From Sphingobacterium multivorum (GTDB lineage: Bacteria; Bacteroidota; Bacteroidia; Sphingobacteriales; Sphingobacteriaceae): a stretch of DNA of 64,000 nt. The translations under genes and the position numbers were made by a program. Under the pieces are notes generated by a model that had not been told where the DNA came from, ran no database searches, and saw nothing but the letters and a program-made list of their open reading frames with translations. Below, one piece after another: positions 17,622-26,520 of this stretch. The stretch lies in the NCBI RefSeq assembly GCF_039511225.1, contig NZ_CP154261.1, positions 3,720,001 to 3,784,000 of the forward strand, written 5' to 3'. Numbering within the stretch: position 1 is the stretch's first letter; the number at the start of each line of letters is the position of its first letter.

Positions 17622-17939
17622 TTAAGAAGCGCTCTTCTCCGTGTTGTTAGCAGCTTTAGAAGCATCTAAAGCAATGGCTGATTTGTCAAAACGTATTTTT
17701 ACGCCTGAACCTACATCGATTAAGAAAGTCGTGTCTGATACTTCTACAATACGGCCGTGAATACCAGCTGTAGTTACCACCTTTGAATTTACACCAAGTT
17801 CTTCAATATATTTTTTGTGATCTTTTTGCTTCTTCATCTGCGGTCTGATCATGAAGAAATAAAATACCACGATAATCAAAACCATTGGTAAAAAACTCAT
17901 CATGTTGCCACCCGCTGCTTGTAATAATACTGTGTTCAT
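17622..17939 (-). CDS. yajC: Preprotein translocase subunit YajC
   Basis: Small accessory subunit of the SecDF-YajC complex in the inner membrane. 105 residues with one N-terminal membrane helix (about 14-33, ending MIRPQMKKQKDH, the family hallmark) and a small cytoplasmic beta domain (GIHGRIVEV ... VKIRFDKSAI). It follows the DUF1573 gene by 26 bases on the same strand and is closed by a strong terminator. Confidence 0.95.
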   Translation of the reverse strand: MNTVLLQAAGGNMMSFLPMVLIIVVFYFFMIRPQMKKQKDHKKYIEELGVNSKVVTTAGIHGRIVEVSDTTFLIDVGSGVKIRFDKSAIALDASKAANNTEKSAS

Positions 17940-17965
17940 CTTCTATTATATCGTTTAATAATGTG

Positions 17966-18427
17966 TTATTTTGCTAATACTTCGCCTTTTAACTGCACTG
18001 TTGTCAAGCCATTGGAAGCATTCGATTGAATCGTTATGATCTTCTGCTGTTTACCAACCTGTCCTTCGCTGTTAAAAGTAACATGTATTTCCGATTTTCC
18101 ACCTGGCAAAATAGGACTTTTCGAAAACTCAGGTTGTGTACAACCACATGAAGCAGTCACTTTCGAGATAATAACAGGTGCATCACCCGAATTTTTCAGC
18201 ACAAAGGTATGTTTTACCTGTGCTCCTTCCTTTACCTGACCGAAATCAAATGCAGACTCTTCAAATTCTACTTTTCCCAATTGTGCTGCCGCCTTAGAAA
18301 GGCTATCTGCAGCTGCTGTCTCAGTCGCTGTCTTGCTTCCTTCTTCTTTTCCTTTTTGTGCATTTCCACAAGAAAATAAAAGTACTGCCGACAAAGCTAA
18401 AACCGAATATTTGCCAAAGTTTTTCAT
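17966..18427 (-). CDS. DUF1573 lipoprotein
   Basis: 153 residues. The signal peptide has lipobox LLFSC (Cys20). A low-complexity linker rich in Ala, Glu and Lys follows, then an immunoglobulin-like DUF1573 domain (about 50-150) with the hallmarks FDFGQVKEG, HTFVLKNSGDAPVII and SCGCTQPEF. The molecular role is unknown; the gene typically sits between nusB and yajC in Bacteroidota, as here. Confidence 0.92.
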   Translation of the reverse strand: MKNFGKYSVLALSAVLLFSCGNAQKGKEEGSKTATETAAADSLSKAAAQLGKVEFEESAFDFGQVKEGAQVKHTFVLKNSGDAPVIISKVTASCGCTQPEFSKSPILPGGKSEIHVTFNSEGQVGKQQKIITIQSNASNGLTTVQLKGEVLAK

Positions 18428-18454
18428 TCGTATAAATTATTTATGCGTTTGGTT

Positions 18455-19402
18455 TTAATCTCTTAAACCACGACCTGCCTTTTGGATTCTTCCTTGCTGA
18501 TTCAGATCGTTTAATATTTTATCTAAGATACCATTGATAAATGTATTACTTTTCAATGTACTGAATACCTTAGAAATTTCAATATACTCATTTATTGTCA
18601 CTTTCACCGGAATAGATGGAAAATTAATCAACTCACATATCGCCATACGCATCAGTAAAGTATCCATTAATGCAATACGATCTGATTCCCAATTCTTCGT
18701 TTTCTCCGAGATAAGTTTCTGATATTCATTCGTATTGCGGATAGTTTTACCCAGCAATGCAATGACATAGTCGCTATCATCATTCCAGTTTTGCGTAATC
18801 TCTGCTAGCTTATTTTTACGTGGATCTTCAGAACTAAAATTCTTAAACGTCTTCGCAATCAACGCTTGCAATACTTCTTTATCGACAGGCCAGTTGATGA
18901 ATTTCTCCTCAAAAACCTGCTCAATAACCGGTGATTTCAAGATAATCTTTTTAAAGATATGCTTGATGATATCCTTTTCCGTACCGATCGAACGATCCTC
19001 TTGTTGCAAGTACTCCAAATAAGCCTCGGAATCCTTTAATTGCAAAAATACTGTACGTACGATCTCCGGGTCAAAGCTCCACGAAATCTTATACTTTTTG
19101 ACACCTTCTCCATATTGTGGATTTTGTCTCAATGACTCAATAAAAGTATTAGTACTTAACTTGGTCGTTAAAGACAAGTCTTTTTCAGTTGGTAAAAACT
19201 TATTAGCTCTACCCTCTGCATCTATTAAGACATAATCAGATACTTCATCTAAAAGATTCAGTGTCCACATATACATCTCATAGACTTCATCCACATTTTT
19301 TAATAGTGCTTTTTCAAATGTTTTGATGTCTTTATCTTCTGAAAGACTGTACGCATAAAGCGTTTGCACTACTTTTACCCTCAGGTGTCTCCTGTTTAAC
19401 AT
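18455..19402 (-). CDS. nusB: Transcription antitermination factor NusB (long Bacteroidota form)
   Basis: Binds boxA RNA with NusE and supports rRNA transcription. 315 residues, more than twice the E. coli length. The first residues MLNRRHLRVKVVQTLYAY are the NusB N-terminus, then a lineage-specific insertion of about 150 residues, then the conserved C-terminal part with RIALMDTLLMRMAICELINF and PVKVTINEYIEISKVFS ... FINGILDKI. It starts the nusB-DUF1573-yajC transcript, downstream of the dehydrogenase gene on the same strand (60-base gap). Confidence 0.93.
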   Translation of the reverse strand: MLNRRHLRVKVVQTLYAYSLSEDKDIKTFEKALLKNVDEVYEMYMWTLNLLDEVSDYVLIDAEGRANKFLPTEKDLSLTTKLSTNTFIESLRQNPQYGEGVKKYKISWSFDPEIVRTVFLQLKDSEAYLEYLQQEDRSIGTEKDIIKHIFKKIILKSPVIEQVFEEKFINWPVDKEVLQALIAKTFKNFSSEDPRKNKLAEITQNWNDDSDYVIALLGKTIRNTNEYQKLISEKTKNWESDRIALMDTLLMRMAICELINFPSIPVKVTINEYIEISKVFSTLKSNTFINGILDKILNDLNQQGRIQKAGRGLRD

Positions 19403-19462
19403 AGTAATTTAAAGAACGATTTTTTTATAAAATAATAAGTAAGAACGATTTTGGGATGAAGA

Positions 19463-20542
19463 CTATCGCTTGATTTTTTTAATATCTTGGATACGCTTCT
19501 CCGCGATGCGATTAGCCGCTTCAAAAGTTGAAATATTCTCTTCTTTTGATTTTTTCAAGACGTCTCTAGTCGCATTATAAATATTTTTGATCACAAATTC
19601 AGTGTGATCTACGCCGTAATTTTGAATTTCTGAATAACAGCCGATTAATGCACCAGCGTTGATCAAATAGTCCGGTGCGTATAATATACCTCTTTCATGC
19701 AGAATAGAACTTGTAACAAGCTCGTCTTTCAATTGATTATTGGCCGAACCGGCAATAATTTTGCATTGCATTTTCTGTGCGGATTCTGGATTTACCGTAC
19801 CACCTAACGCACAGGGAGAATATACATCAAATTCGTGATCGAATACTTCATTGTAAGGTATTGGCTCAGCTTTGTACTTAGCCGCTACTTTCAGCATTTT
19901 TTCTTCCGTAATATCGCTGACATAAACACGTGCATTCTCTTCACGTAACATCGCGATCAAACGCTCCCCAACACCACCTACTCCATGTACAATAACTTTT
20001 TTACCCGCAACATTTTCCGACCCGTATAATTCCTTTAAACAGGCTTTTATACCAAAATAAACACCTTGCGCAGCAAAGATAGATGGATCACCGACACCGC
20101 TACCATGAATAGCCTTTGGTAAACCAGCAACGTGGTCAGTCTCGGTATAAATATGTTCTAAATCACGTTGTGTCGTACCTACGTCTAGTGAAGCAATGAA
20201 ATTACCATTCAATCCTTCAATAAACTGGCCCAAACGGCGCAATAAAACCTCAGATTTGTCCAAACGGCTATTCCCAATAATAACAGCACTTCCCCCGCCT
20301 AAATTCAGCCCAGTGATGGCAGATTTATACGTAATGGCCTTGGATAAACGTAAAGCATCCTCAATAGCTTCTTCTGTACTTTCGTATGGTAACATACGAA
20401 CTCCCCCTATCGCAGGCCCCAAGGTTGTATCATGGATCGCAACGATAGCTTTCAAGCCCACCAATTCATCATTACAGAAAAATAAGTTTTGATGGCCAGA
20501 CTGGCTCATCAATTCAAAAATAGAATTTTGAGATGTTGACAT
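19463..20542 (-). CDS. Leu/Glu/Phe/Val dehydrogenase family protein with the catalytic lysine replaced
   Basis: 359 residues, the length of leucine/valine dehydrogenases, which oxidatively deaminate branched-chain amino acids with NAD+. The N-terminal substrate domain has GPAIGGVRM near 42-50 and TYKSAITGLNLGGG at 71-84; the Rossmann domain has GVGGVGERLI. The substrate-binding lysine K73 is present. The catalytic lysine expected at the end of GGGK is Ser85 here (codon AGT, 20288-20290), which needs at least two base changes from a lysine codon. DVGTT, which holds the catalytic Asp, is intact. The enzyme may be inactive or changed in function. Promoter box at 20589-20596 with a leader of about 45 bases. 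Confidence 0.9.
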   Translation of the reverse strand: MSTSQNSIFELMSQSGHQNLFFCNDELVGLKAIVAIHDTTLGPAIGGVRMLPYESTEEAIEDALRLSKAITYKSAITGLNLGGGSAVIIGNSRLDKSEVLLRRLGQFIEGLNGNFIASLDVGTTQRDLEHIYTETDHVAGLPKAIHGSGVGDPSIFAAQGVYFGIKACLKELYGSENVAGKKVIVHGVGGVGERLIAMLREENARVYVSDITEEKMLKVAAKYKAEPIPYNEVFDHEFDVYSPCALGGTVNPESAQKMQCKIIAGSANNQLKDELVTSSILHERGILYAPDYLINAGALIGCYSEIQNYGVDHTEFVIKNIYNATRDVLKKSKEENISTFEAANRIAEKRIQDIKKIKR

Positions 20543-20588
20543 AAAATGTACTACTCTAATTTGTTTTAATTTTTTAAGGTACTTGATG

Positions 20589-20596
20589 CAAAAGTA
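20589..20596 (-). promoter_or_regulatory. TAnnTTTG promoter box of the dehydrogenase-nusB side
   Basis: CAAAAGTA reads TACTTTTG on the minus strand, 46 bases before the ATG of the dehydrogenase gene. Confidence 0.5.
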
Positions 20597-20705
20597 GGAA
20601 AATTATTCGTTGTGCATAATAACTTTTTTTATCCAAGACTTAACATTTGATTTCCGAATGACAGTAAATTCGCTCAAATCGTAAAGCATTTTGATGAATT
20701 AGTCC

Positions 20706-20713
20706 TACTTTTG
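20706..20713 (+). promoter_or_regulatory. TAnnTTTG promoter box of the ABC exporter gene
   Basis: TACTTTTG, ten bases before the ATG at 20724, giving a very short leader. It diverges from the dehydrogenase promoter about 110 bases away. Confidence 0.5.
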
Positions 20714-20723
20714 TATTCGTAAT

Positions 20724-22505
20724 ATGAAGGATCTCGCCTACTTAAATAAGTACTTTTATAAATACCGCTGGAAACTGATTCCAGGGGTTATTTTCGTTAT
20801 CATCTCCAACTATTTCGGGGTATTGCCTGCAAAGGTAATTCGCGAAGCATTTGATTTGGTACAGGAAAACATCTATCTATACCGTCTATTTGATGGTTTC
20901 GACAGACAGGAACTCATCTACCAGGTATTTGGCACCAGCCTCCTGTTTTTTGGCTTCGTCGTACTCCTACTTTCGCTGCTGCGGGGCATATTTTTATTCT
21001 TTATGCGTCAGACGATCATTTTAACCTCGCGTTATATTGAATACGATCTCAAAAATGAGATCTATAATCATTACCAAGATCTAAACTTTGGCTTCTTTCG
21101 GAAAAACAACACCGGAGATCTCATGAGCCGCGCGACCGAAGATGTCAATCAGGTACGGAATTACCTTGGACCTGCTATCATGTACGCGATCAATACCGTT
21201 GTGCTCTCTATCATGGTTATTTATGCGATGTATAGCGTTAACGGAAGACTGGCGACTTATGCATTGGCACCAATCCCCGTTCTATCGGTTATTATTTTAT
21301 TTGTCAATAAGATCATTAATAAGCGTAGCTTAAAAATACAGCGACAACTGGCGAAACTTTCTTCCTTTGTCCAGGAGACTTTTGCGGGTATACGTGTCAT
21401 CAAGACCTATATCAGAGAACAAAATAAAATGCAGGAATTTGAGAAGGAAAGTACCATTTATCGGAACACGGCTCTTGATCTCGTCAAAGTGCAGGCTGTT
21501 TTCTTTCCGCTTATTCTATTACTTATTGGACTTAGTACAGTAATTACCATTTATATTGGTGGAATCGAAGTTGCCAAAGGAACAGTGACTGCCGGAAATA
21601 TCGCCGAGTTTATCATCTATGTCAACCAGTTGACTTTCCCTGCCATGTCTCTGGCCTGGGTTACGTCATTGGTGCAACGTGCTGCCGCGTCACAAAAACG
21701 GATTAACGAATTCCTTCAAACCGAATCTCCTATCGTTAACGGCACAGCTGCCAAGGAACTGGAGGGCGAAATCAAGGTTAATGGGATCTCGTTTACTTAT
21801 CCGGAAACCGGCATTCAGGCGATAAAAAATATATCGTTCCAAATCCCGATCGGCAAAACACTTGCTATTATCGGAAAAACAGGATCCGGAAAATCTACGC
21901 TGGCCAATTTACTCCTTCGGATGTATGATATCGACAAAGGAAGTATCCACTATGACAATTTGGAAATTAAAAATCTTGATTTCAAAAGCTTACGCCAACA
22001 AGTTGGATTTGTCCCACAAGATGTTTTCCTATTTTCGGATACCATTGCCAATAATATAGGCTTTGGTTTAGACCACTTTACACAGGAACAAGTGGAACAG
22101 GCTGCCAAAGATGCCGCTGTATACGACAATATTATCGCTTTTGAAGATGGATTTGAAACCGCTGTTGGAGAACGTGGGATTACCCTCTCCGGGGGGCAAA
22201 AGCAACGGGTATCCATCGCACGCGCTTTAATTAAGGAACCCAAAGTATTGATTTTTGATGACTGTCTTTCAGCCGTGGATACAAAAACGGAAGAAACCAT
22301 TCTCCGTTCGCTAAGCCGCATCATGAAAGGCAAGACCTGCATTTTTATTGCCCATCGCATCTCGACGATCAAGAATGCGGACCATATATTGGTGATGGAT
22401 CAAGGGGAAATTGTAGAACAGGGTACACATGCCGAATTGATGGATAAAAGAGGTGAATATTTTGAACTCCATGAAAAGCAATTACTGGAAAGTGTGGAAG
22501 GATAA
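20724..22505 (+). CDS. ABC exporter, fused membrane and ATPase domains (MdlA/YheI type)
   Basis: 593-residue half-transporter of the inner membrane. Six membrane helices (about 15-320) precede an ATPase domain with Walker A GKTGSGKST (near 390), Q-loop FVPQDVFLFS, signature TLSGGQKQRVSIARAL and Walker B VLIFDDCLSAVD. The residue after the Walker B Asp is Asp instead of the usual catalytic Glu, as in MdlA, YheI and the weak-site subunits of heterodimeric exporters. No partner subunit lies nearby, so it either pairs with a distant gene product or works as a slow homodimer. Substrate unknown. Confidence 0.93.
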   Translation: MKDLAYLNKYFYKYRWKLIPGVIFVIISNYFGVLPAKVIREAFDLVQENIYLYRLFDGFDRQELIYQVFGTSLLFFGFVVLLLSLLRGIFLFFMRQTIILTSRYIEYDLKNEIYNHYQDLNFGFFRKNNTGDLMSRATEDVNQVRNYLGPAIMYAINTVVLSIMVIYAMYSVNGRLATYALAPIPVLSVIILFVNKIINKRSLKIQRQLAKLSSFVQETFAGIRVIKTYIREQNKMQEFEKESTIYRNTALDLVKVQAVFFPLILLLIGLSTVITIYIGGIEVAKGTVTAGNIAEFIIYVNQLTFPAMSLAWVTSLVQRAAASQKRINEFLQTESPIVNGTAAKELEGEIKVNGISFTYPETGIQAIKNISFQIPIGKTLAIIGKTGSGKSTLANLLLRMYDIDKGSIHYDNLEIKNLDFKSLRQQVGFVPQDVFLFSDTIANNIGFGLDHFTQEQVEQAAKDAAVYDNIIAFEDGFETAVGERGITLSGGQKQRVSIARALIKEPKVLIFDDCLSAVDTKTEETILRSLSRIMKGKTCIFIAHRISTIKNADHILVMDQGEIVEQGTHAELMDKRGEYFELHEKQLLESVEG

Positions 22506-22552
22506 TTTAAATATCCCTGAATTCAGCTAAAGGATGCAAGGGATATCTCTCC

Positions 22553-22560
22553 TAAATTTG
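22553..22560 (+). promoter_or_regulatory. TAnnTTTG promoter box of the Tic20-like gene
   Basis: TAAATTTG, 38 bases before the ATG at 22599. Confidence 0.45.
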
Positions 22561-22598
22561 CCTTAATTATTTAAGTCAAACATTTTACATTAAGGATC

Positions 22599-22943
22599 AT
22601 GGAGAGAACCCCTATTCAGAAGGCGACGTCAAATGACGGAAAAACAATTGCTATTATTTCTTACTTAACCATCATCGGCCTTGTTGCAGCCATCATTATG
22701 AACAACAAGGAAAAGACTGCATTGGCGCAATTTCATATCCGACAAAGTATAGGTATCTCCGTAACAGGAATGGCCTTGGGGCTGTTACGTTTTGTTCCAG
22801 GTATTGGCGGAATTGTCCTTAGTATTGTTGGACTGCTCCTACTTATTGCTCTTGTACTTGGATTAATGTCCGCATTTGCCGGAGAGCGAAAACCCCTTCC
22901 TTTCATCGGTGAAAAATACCAGGAATGGTTTAATATGATATAA
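22599..22943 (+). CDS. Tic20/DUF4870-like small membrane protein
   Basis: 114 residues with three to four membrane segments: GKTIAIISYLTIIGLVAAII (about 13-32), then the conserved AQFHIRQSIG before two C-terminal helices rich in Gly and Leu. The phrase F-H-x-R-Q is the DUF4870/Tic20 hallmark. The role is unknown. It has its own promoter box and terminator. Confidence 0.85.
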   Translation: MERTPIQKATSNDGKTIAIISYLTIIGLVAAIIMNNKEKTALAQFHIRQSIGISVTGMALGLLRFVPGIGGIVLSIVGLLLLIALVLGLMSAFAGERKPLPFIGEKYQEWFNMI

Positions 22944-22958
22944 TTGGACTATAAATGG

Positions 22959-23002
22959 CATGGAGCACCTCCCCGTCGAAGATGCTCCATGTTTTAATTT
23001 TT
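22959..23002 (+). terminator. Terminator between convergent genes
   Basis: Nine-bp stem CATGGAGCA / TGCTCCATG with a 15-base loop, then TTTTAATTTTTT. It serves the Tic20-like gene and may also end the convergent permease operon, whose last stop is at 23040. Confidence 0.8.
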
Positions 23003-23039
23003 TCTGAATTGCCTATTTTCAATTGGCCAAAAAGCATCT

Positions 23040-24281
23040 TTAACGGGCTTTCATATCTGGCACCGCTTCCTCCTCTTTAAAAAACAGGGCAAATAGCACA
23101 AGACAAAAACCCGAAATACCTGCAGGAATAAACCAAAGATATTCCCAAAATTGAACAGCATAAGCTGTTTTTAGATAATCTGAAACAGCACCAGCAACCC
23201 AAAATCCGATCAACATCCCTACCCCATACATCGCAATGGTAATAAGCCCCTGTGCAGAAGCTTTGTATTTTTCACCGGCAATTCTATCGGTATAGATCTG
23301 ACCGACTACGAACATAAAATCATAGCAGATGCCATGCAATAAAATTCCGAATAACAATAAAAATGAACATTCCTGTCCATTGCCGTAGGCAAAAAACAAA
23401 TAGCGGAGTGCCCAGGCCGCAATCCCCAATAAAATCATCTTTTTATACCCTAAGCGTCTAAAGAAAAATGGAATCAACAACAGGCAGATCGCTTCGGAAA
23501 ATTGCCCCAATGCCATTTTTGCTGTGGGATTCGGTATTCCAGCGTTGACCAAAAATGGGTTGGCATTTTGATAATAGAACGAAATAGGAATACAGATTAC
23601 GATGGCTGTTACAAAAAAAATAAGAAAACTCCGCTGTTTGAGCAGCTTCAGTGCGTCCAAACCGATCGCCTTTCCAAAATCAAATTTTTCGTCCCTGAGT
23701 TTCACCTGCGGTGGGGTTTTGGGGAGGGCCAGACTAAACAATGCCAGTAACAACGAGCAAACCGCCCCCATAATAAAGGTGTTGTGCAGGGCACCTGCCT
23801 GTATCGATTCGGGCGCATCCCAACGGAACAAATAACTGATAACAAGTCCCGAACAGATCCAACCGATCGTTCCCCACACGCGGACCCCCGGAAAATACTT
23901 CTTCGCGTCTTCAATATGCCGGAATGCTATTCCATTGGATAAAGATAGCGAAGACATGTAAGCCATAAAATAGACAAATACATAGGGATAAAAATGTGTT
24001 GCATCCGGTGCCTGTGACATCCCGTAAAGCAGCCCAGCTCCAATGAGATGTAAAGCCGAAAGCACCCGCTCGGCATTAAAGTATCTGTCGGCAACAAAAC
24101 CCACAAAAAAAGGAGCAAACACAGCACCAAGGGATTGTGTTGCAAAAATATTCGCTACCTCCATACCTGAGGCATTGAGCGATTTAATGAGGTATGTTCC
24201 CAAAGTAACAAACCAGGCCCCTTTGATAAAATACTCTAAAAACATCATCAGGGACAATTGTACGCGTAATACTGGTCTCAT
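23040..24281 (-). CDS. NupG-like nucleoside:H+ symporter (MFS)
   Basis: 413-residue major-facilitator protein with 12 predicted membrane helices. The N-terminus LSLMMFLEYFIKGAWFVTLGTYL and the helix-2 region FVADRYFNAERVLS match the NupG/XapB nucleoside permease group. It is the last gene of a five-gene minus-strand operon, 29 bases after the dipeptidase gene. The company (dipeptidase, D-amino acid enzyme, RidA) makes a nucleoside substrate doubtful; it could carry a peptide or amino-acid derivative. The family call is firm, the substrate open. Confidence 0.85.
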   Translation of the reverse strand: MRPVLRVQLSLMMFLEYFIKGAWFVTLGTYLIKSLNASGMEVANIFATQSLGAVFAPFFVGFVADRYFNAERVLSALHLIGAGLLYGMSQAPDATHFYPYVFVYFMAYMSSLSLSNGIAFRHIEDAKKYFPGVRVWGTIGWICSGLVISYLFRWDAPESIQAGALHNTFIMGAVCSLLLALFSLALPKTPPQVKLRDEKFDFGKAIGLDALKLLKQRSFLIFFVTAIVICIPISFYYQNANPFLVNAGIPNPTAKMALGQFSEAICLLLIPFFFRRLGYKKMILLGIAAWALRYLFFAYGNGQECSFLLLFGILLHGICYDFMFVVGQIYTDRIAGEKYKASAQGLITIAMYGVGMLIGFWVAGAVSDYLKTAYAVQFWEYLWFIPAGISGFCLVLFALFFKEEEAVPDMKAR

Positions 24282-24310
24282 CTATTCAGTTGTGTTGGAA
24301 GTGTTCGTTT

Positions 24311-25402
24311 TTATTCGGGCAATACATCGCGCATAAAATTAAGCCAGTTCTTGCTGGCAATCTTTTCAAGATTACTCTTATTATACCCTCTTTTTGACAG
24401 GATACCAAAGACTTTTTGGATATCGGCAATCGTTTCCAGATCATAAGGACACTGCTCACGGCCAAATGCTCCATCTAAATCGCTCCCCACGCCGACATGA
24501 TCGACATTTCCTGCCAATTGACAAATATGATCAATATTGTTGGCCATGATTTCCATGGAGCAATTGCTTGTTTTAGGGTCGGATACACCGCGGACCCAAT
24601 TCGGTACCATCATCCAAGCATCGAGCGCTACACCGATCACTGCTTTTTTCGCAACAAGAGTCTTGATCATTTCGTCACTGAACTGCCTATTATGGTCGAC
24701 AAACTTGCGACAATTATTATGGCTTGCCCAAATGGCACCGTTATAACGTCCAACAGCGTCCCAAAACGCATCATCATTGAGGTGTGTTGCGTCCAATATC
24801 ATCCCCAATCGCTCCATCTCCCGCAACAATAGGACACCCTGTTCATTAAGCTTGCCCGATGAGTCTGTCCCGTTGGCATATCGCCCCGGTCCGTAATGCG
24901 CTGGTCCGACAGCTCTCAAACCATAGTTATAAGCTGTTTCAAGATAACTGATATTCACCAGCGAATCGGCACCTTCCAGACTCAACAGATATCCGATTGG
25001 CTTATCTACATGATCGCTTCCATCCGACCAAAGTGCCATATGTCGATCCAAATCAGCCTTTGTACAAATCATTTTCATTTGCCCATCGGCTTCCATTGCC
25101 TTATACCACGCAAGCTGTCCCTGCGTTTGCGCCCATGCTTGTTCTGCCGAATACCAACCCGGCAAGGAACTTTCGGGTTTTACGAATCGGGCAATTTGGG
25201 TCGCCACGACCAAACCAATACGGCCACGACGCAATTCGTCAAAGGTGACTGTTGCCTTACCGCGATCGGGCTTGTCATTCATCCCCTTTTCTCGACGGTT
25301 CAGTTCAGTAATCGGCAACCGAAGATCCCGATTCCATTCCATGGCATTCATACTCAAATCCAAATGTGCATCGACCAAAAATGGCATTTCAAATTCGTAC
25401 AT
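24311..25402 (-). CDS. Membrane-dipeptidase family (M19) peptidase
   Basis: 363 residues, no signal peptide, so probably cytoplasmic. The two-metal site of the M19 family can be followed: DAHLDLS near 11-17, the bridging Glu in LSLEGADSL, then VGPAHYGPG, LDATHLNDD, WASHNN and VGVGSDLDGAFG. The family hydrolyses dipeptides and, unusually, accepts a D-residue at the C-terminal position. It lies one base after the D-threonine-aldolase-like gene (stop at 25404-25406, start at 25402), so the two are made together. This supports a role in releasing D-amino acids. Confidence 0.92.
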   Translation of the reverse strand: MYEFEMPFLVDAHLDLSMNAMEWNRDLRLPITELNRREKGMNDKPDRGKATVTFDELRRGRIGLVVATQIARFVKPESSLPGWYSAEQAWAQTQGQLAWYKAMEADGQMKMICTKADLDRHMALWSDGSDHVDKPIGYLLSLEGADSLVNISYLETAYNYGLRAVGPAHYGPGRYANGTDSSGKLNEQGVLLLREMERLGMILDATHLNDDAFWDAVGRYNGAIWASHNNCRKFVDHNRQFSDEMIKTLVAKKAVIGVALDAWMMVPNWVRGVSDPKTSNCSMEIMANNIDHICQLAGNVDHVGVGSDLDGAFGREQCPYDLETIADIQKVFGILSKRGYNKSNLEKIASKNWLNFMRDVLPE

Positions 25403-25403
25403 A

Positions 25404-26510
25404 TCAATAATTTATCTTTTTATTTCGCGCATAGACAGTCCACGTTTGATCTGCCTGCCGTTCATGGACAACTTGAAGTTCGCCATAACAGGCTACGGTA
25501 GGGCAGATATGCCGGGGTACAGCATACAAAGCCTCTCCCAGGTTAAACTGTGTACTATCTGTCACCTCGACAACCAGATGTTCTTCACTCTGCATTTTTA
25601 TGTCGCCAATACGTGGATCGAAAAACTTGACGCGAGGCTGCGGCGATTCACATGCAACGGATTTATACCCTAGGTCCAAGCACAGGTGTTTGTGATCAAC
25701 AATAGAAACGACACGCGTTAGAAGTACCGCGGCTAGCATAAAATCTTGTTCTGCATAATTTTCGGCATAGCCAAAATCCCAAAACACAAAGGTTCCAGGG
25801 CTGCATTCTACATCGCTTCGTTCGGCATGAAAAGGGAAACTCGGTGAACCGCCAATCACTTTAGTCAATGGTTTAGAGGTAGACGCCTGTGCCATCAGAT
25901 AGGCCGTTTCAAGTATACCGTATGCATGTTGGCATTGTTTTTCGCGAAGCTGATAATCCTTATCATGGATATGACCGTCATAGCCATGCACACCGACCAA
26001 CTGAATACCATTCATGAGATTGATATCCATAACGAGACGCTCAATCCCTTCTAAAGCTATCCCTGTACGTCCCATCCCAATATTAACATCCAGATAAACA
26101 GCGCTTCGTAAACCTTTCGACAGACTCCGCGCTGAAATTTCCTCTGCTGCATCGACATGATCCACAAGACAGGCAAAATGTGTTTGGGGAAAGGCGCTTA
26201 CCAGATTCAGGAAACGATCTATCTTTGGCCCTACGGGCTGGTACGCCAGCAAAACATCTTTTGCACCGATAACACCCAATAGCTCTGCTTCTGCAATGGT
26301 TGCACACTTAAACTTTGTAATCCCCCTATCCATCATCAGCTGGCATACTTCACGACACTTGTTCGTTTTGATATGCGGCCGCAATCGGTCCGCCCGCCCA
26401 TGCACAATGTGTAAAGCGCGGTCTATGTTCTTGACAATGCGATCAGGGTAGACCAGCAAGGCCGGCGAATCGACTTGATCGACATTTTGTATGTGACACC
26501 AAGTTTCCAT
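25404..26510 (-). CDS. D-threonine aldolase / D-serine dehydratase family PLP enzyme (DSD1 type)
   Basis: 368 residues of the fold-III PLP family (alanine-racemase-like barrel). The start is the ATG at 26510 (METWCHIQNVDQVDSPALLVY); a longer frame reaches 26651 but runs back into the RidA gene. The PLP lysine is in RPHIKTNKC near 55-63; VYLDVNIGMGRTG and GGSPSFPFHA are barrel motifs. The C-terminal domain has the metal ligands His and Cys in the PRHICPT pattern. Members either cleave D-threonine to glycine and acetaldehyde or dehydrate D-serine to pyruvate; the sequence does not decide. It starts ten bases after the RidA gene. Confidence 0.88.
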   Translation of the reverse strand: METWCHIQNVDQVDSPALLVYPDRIVKNIDRALHIVHGRADRLRPHIKTNKCREVCQLMMDRGITKFKCATIAEAELLGVIGAKDVLLAYQPVGPKIDRFLNLVSAFPQTHFACLVDHVDAAEEISARSLSKGLRSAVYLDVNIGMGRTGIALEGIERLVMDINLMNGIQLVGVHGYDGHIHDKDYQLREKQCQHAYGILETAYLMAQASTSKPLTKVIGGSPSFPFHAERSDVECSPGTFVFWDFGYAENYAEQDFMLAAVLLTRVVSIVDHKHLCLDLGYKSVACESPQPRVKFFDPRIGDIKMQSEEHLVVEVTDSTQFNLGEALYAVPRHICPTVACYGELQVVHERQADQTWTVYARNKKINY

Positions 26511-26520
26511 ACCATTCGGA

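Noticed and set aside
24896..25501. 201-residue open frame on the plus strand
   Set aside because: It is antisense to the dipeptidase and D-threonine-aldolase-like genes, whose families are clear; no motif in the antisense product.
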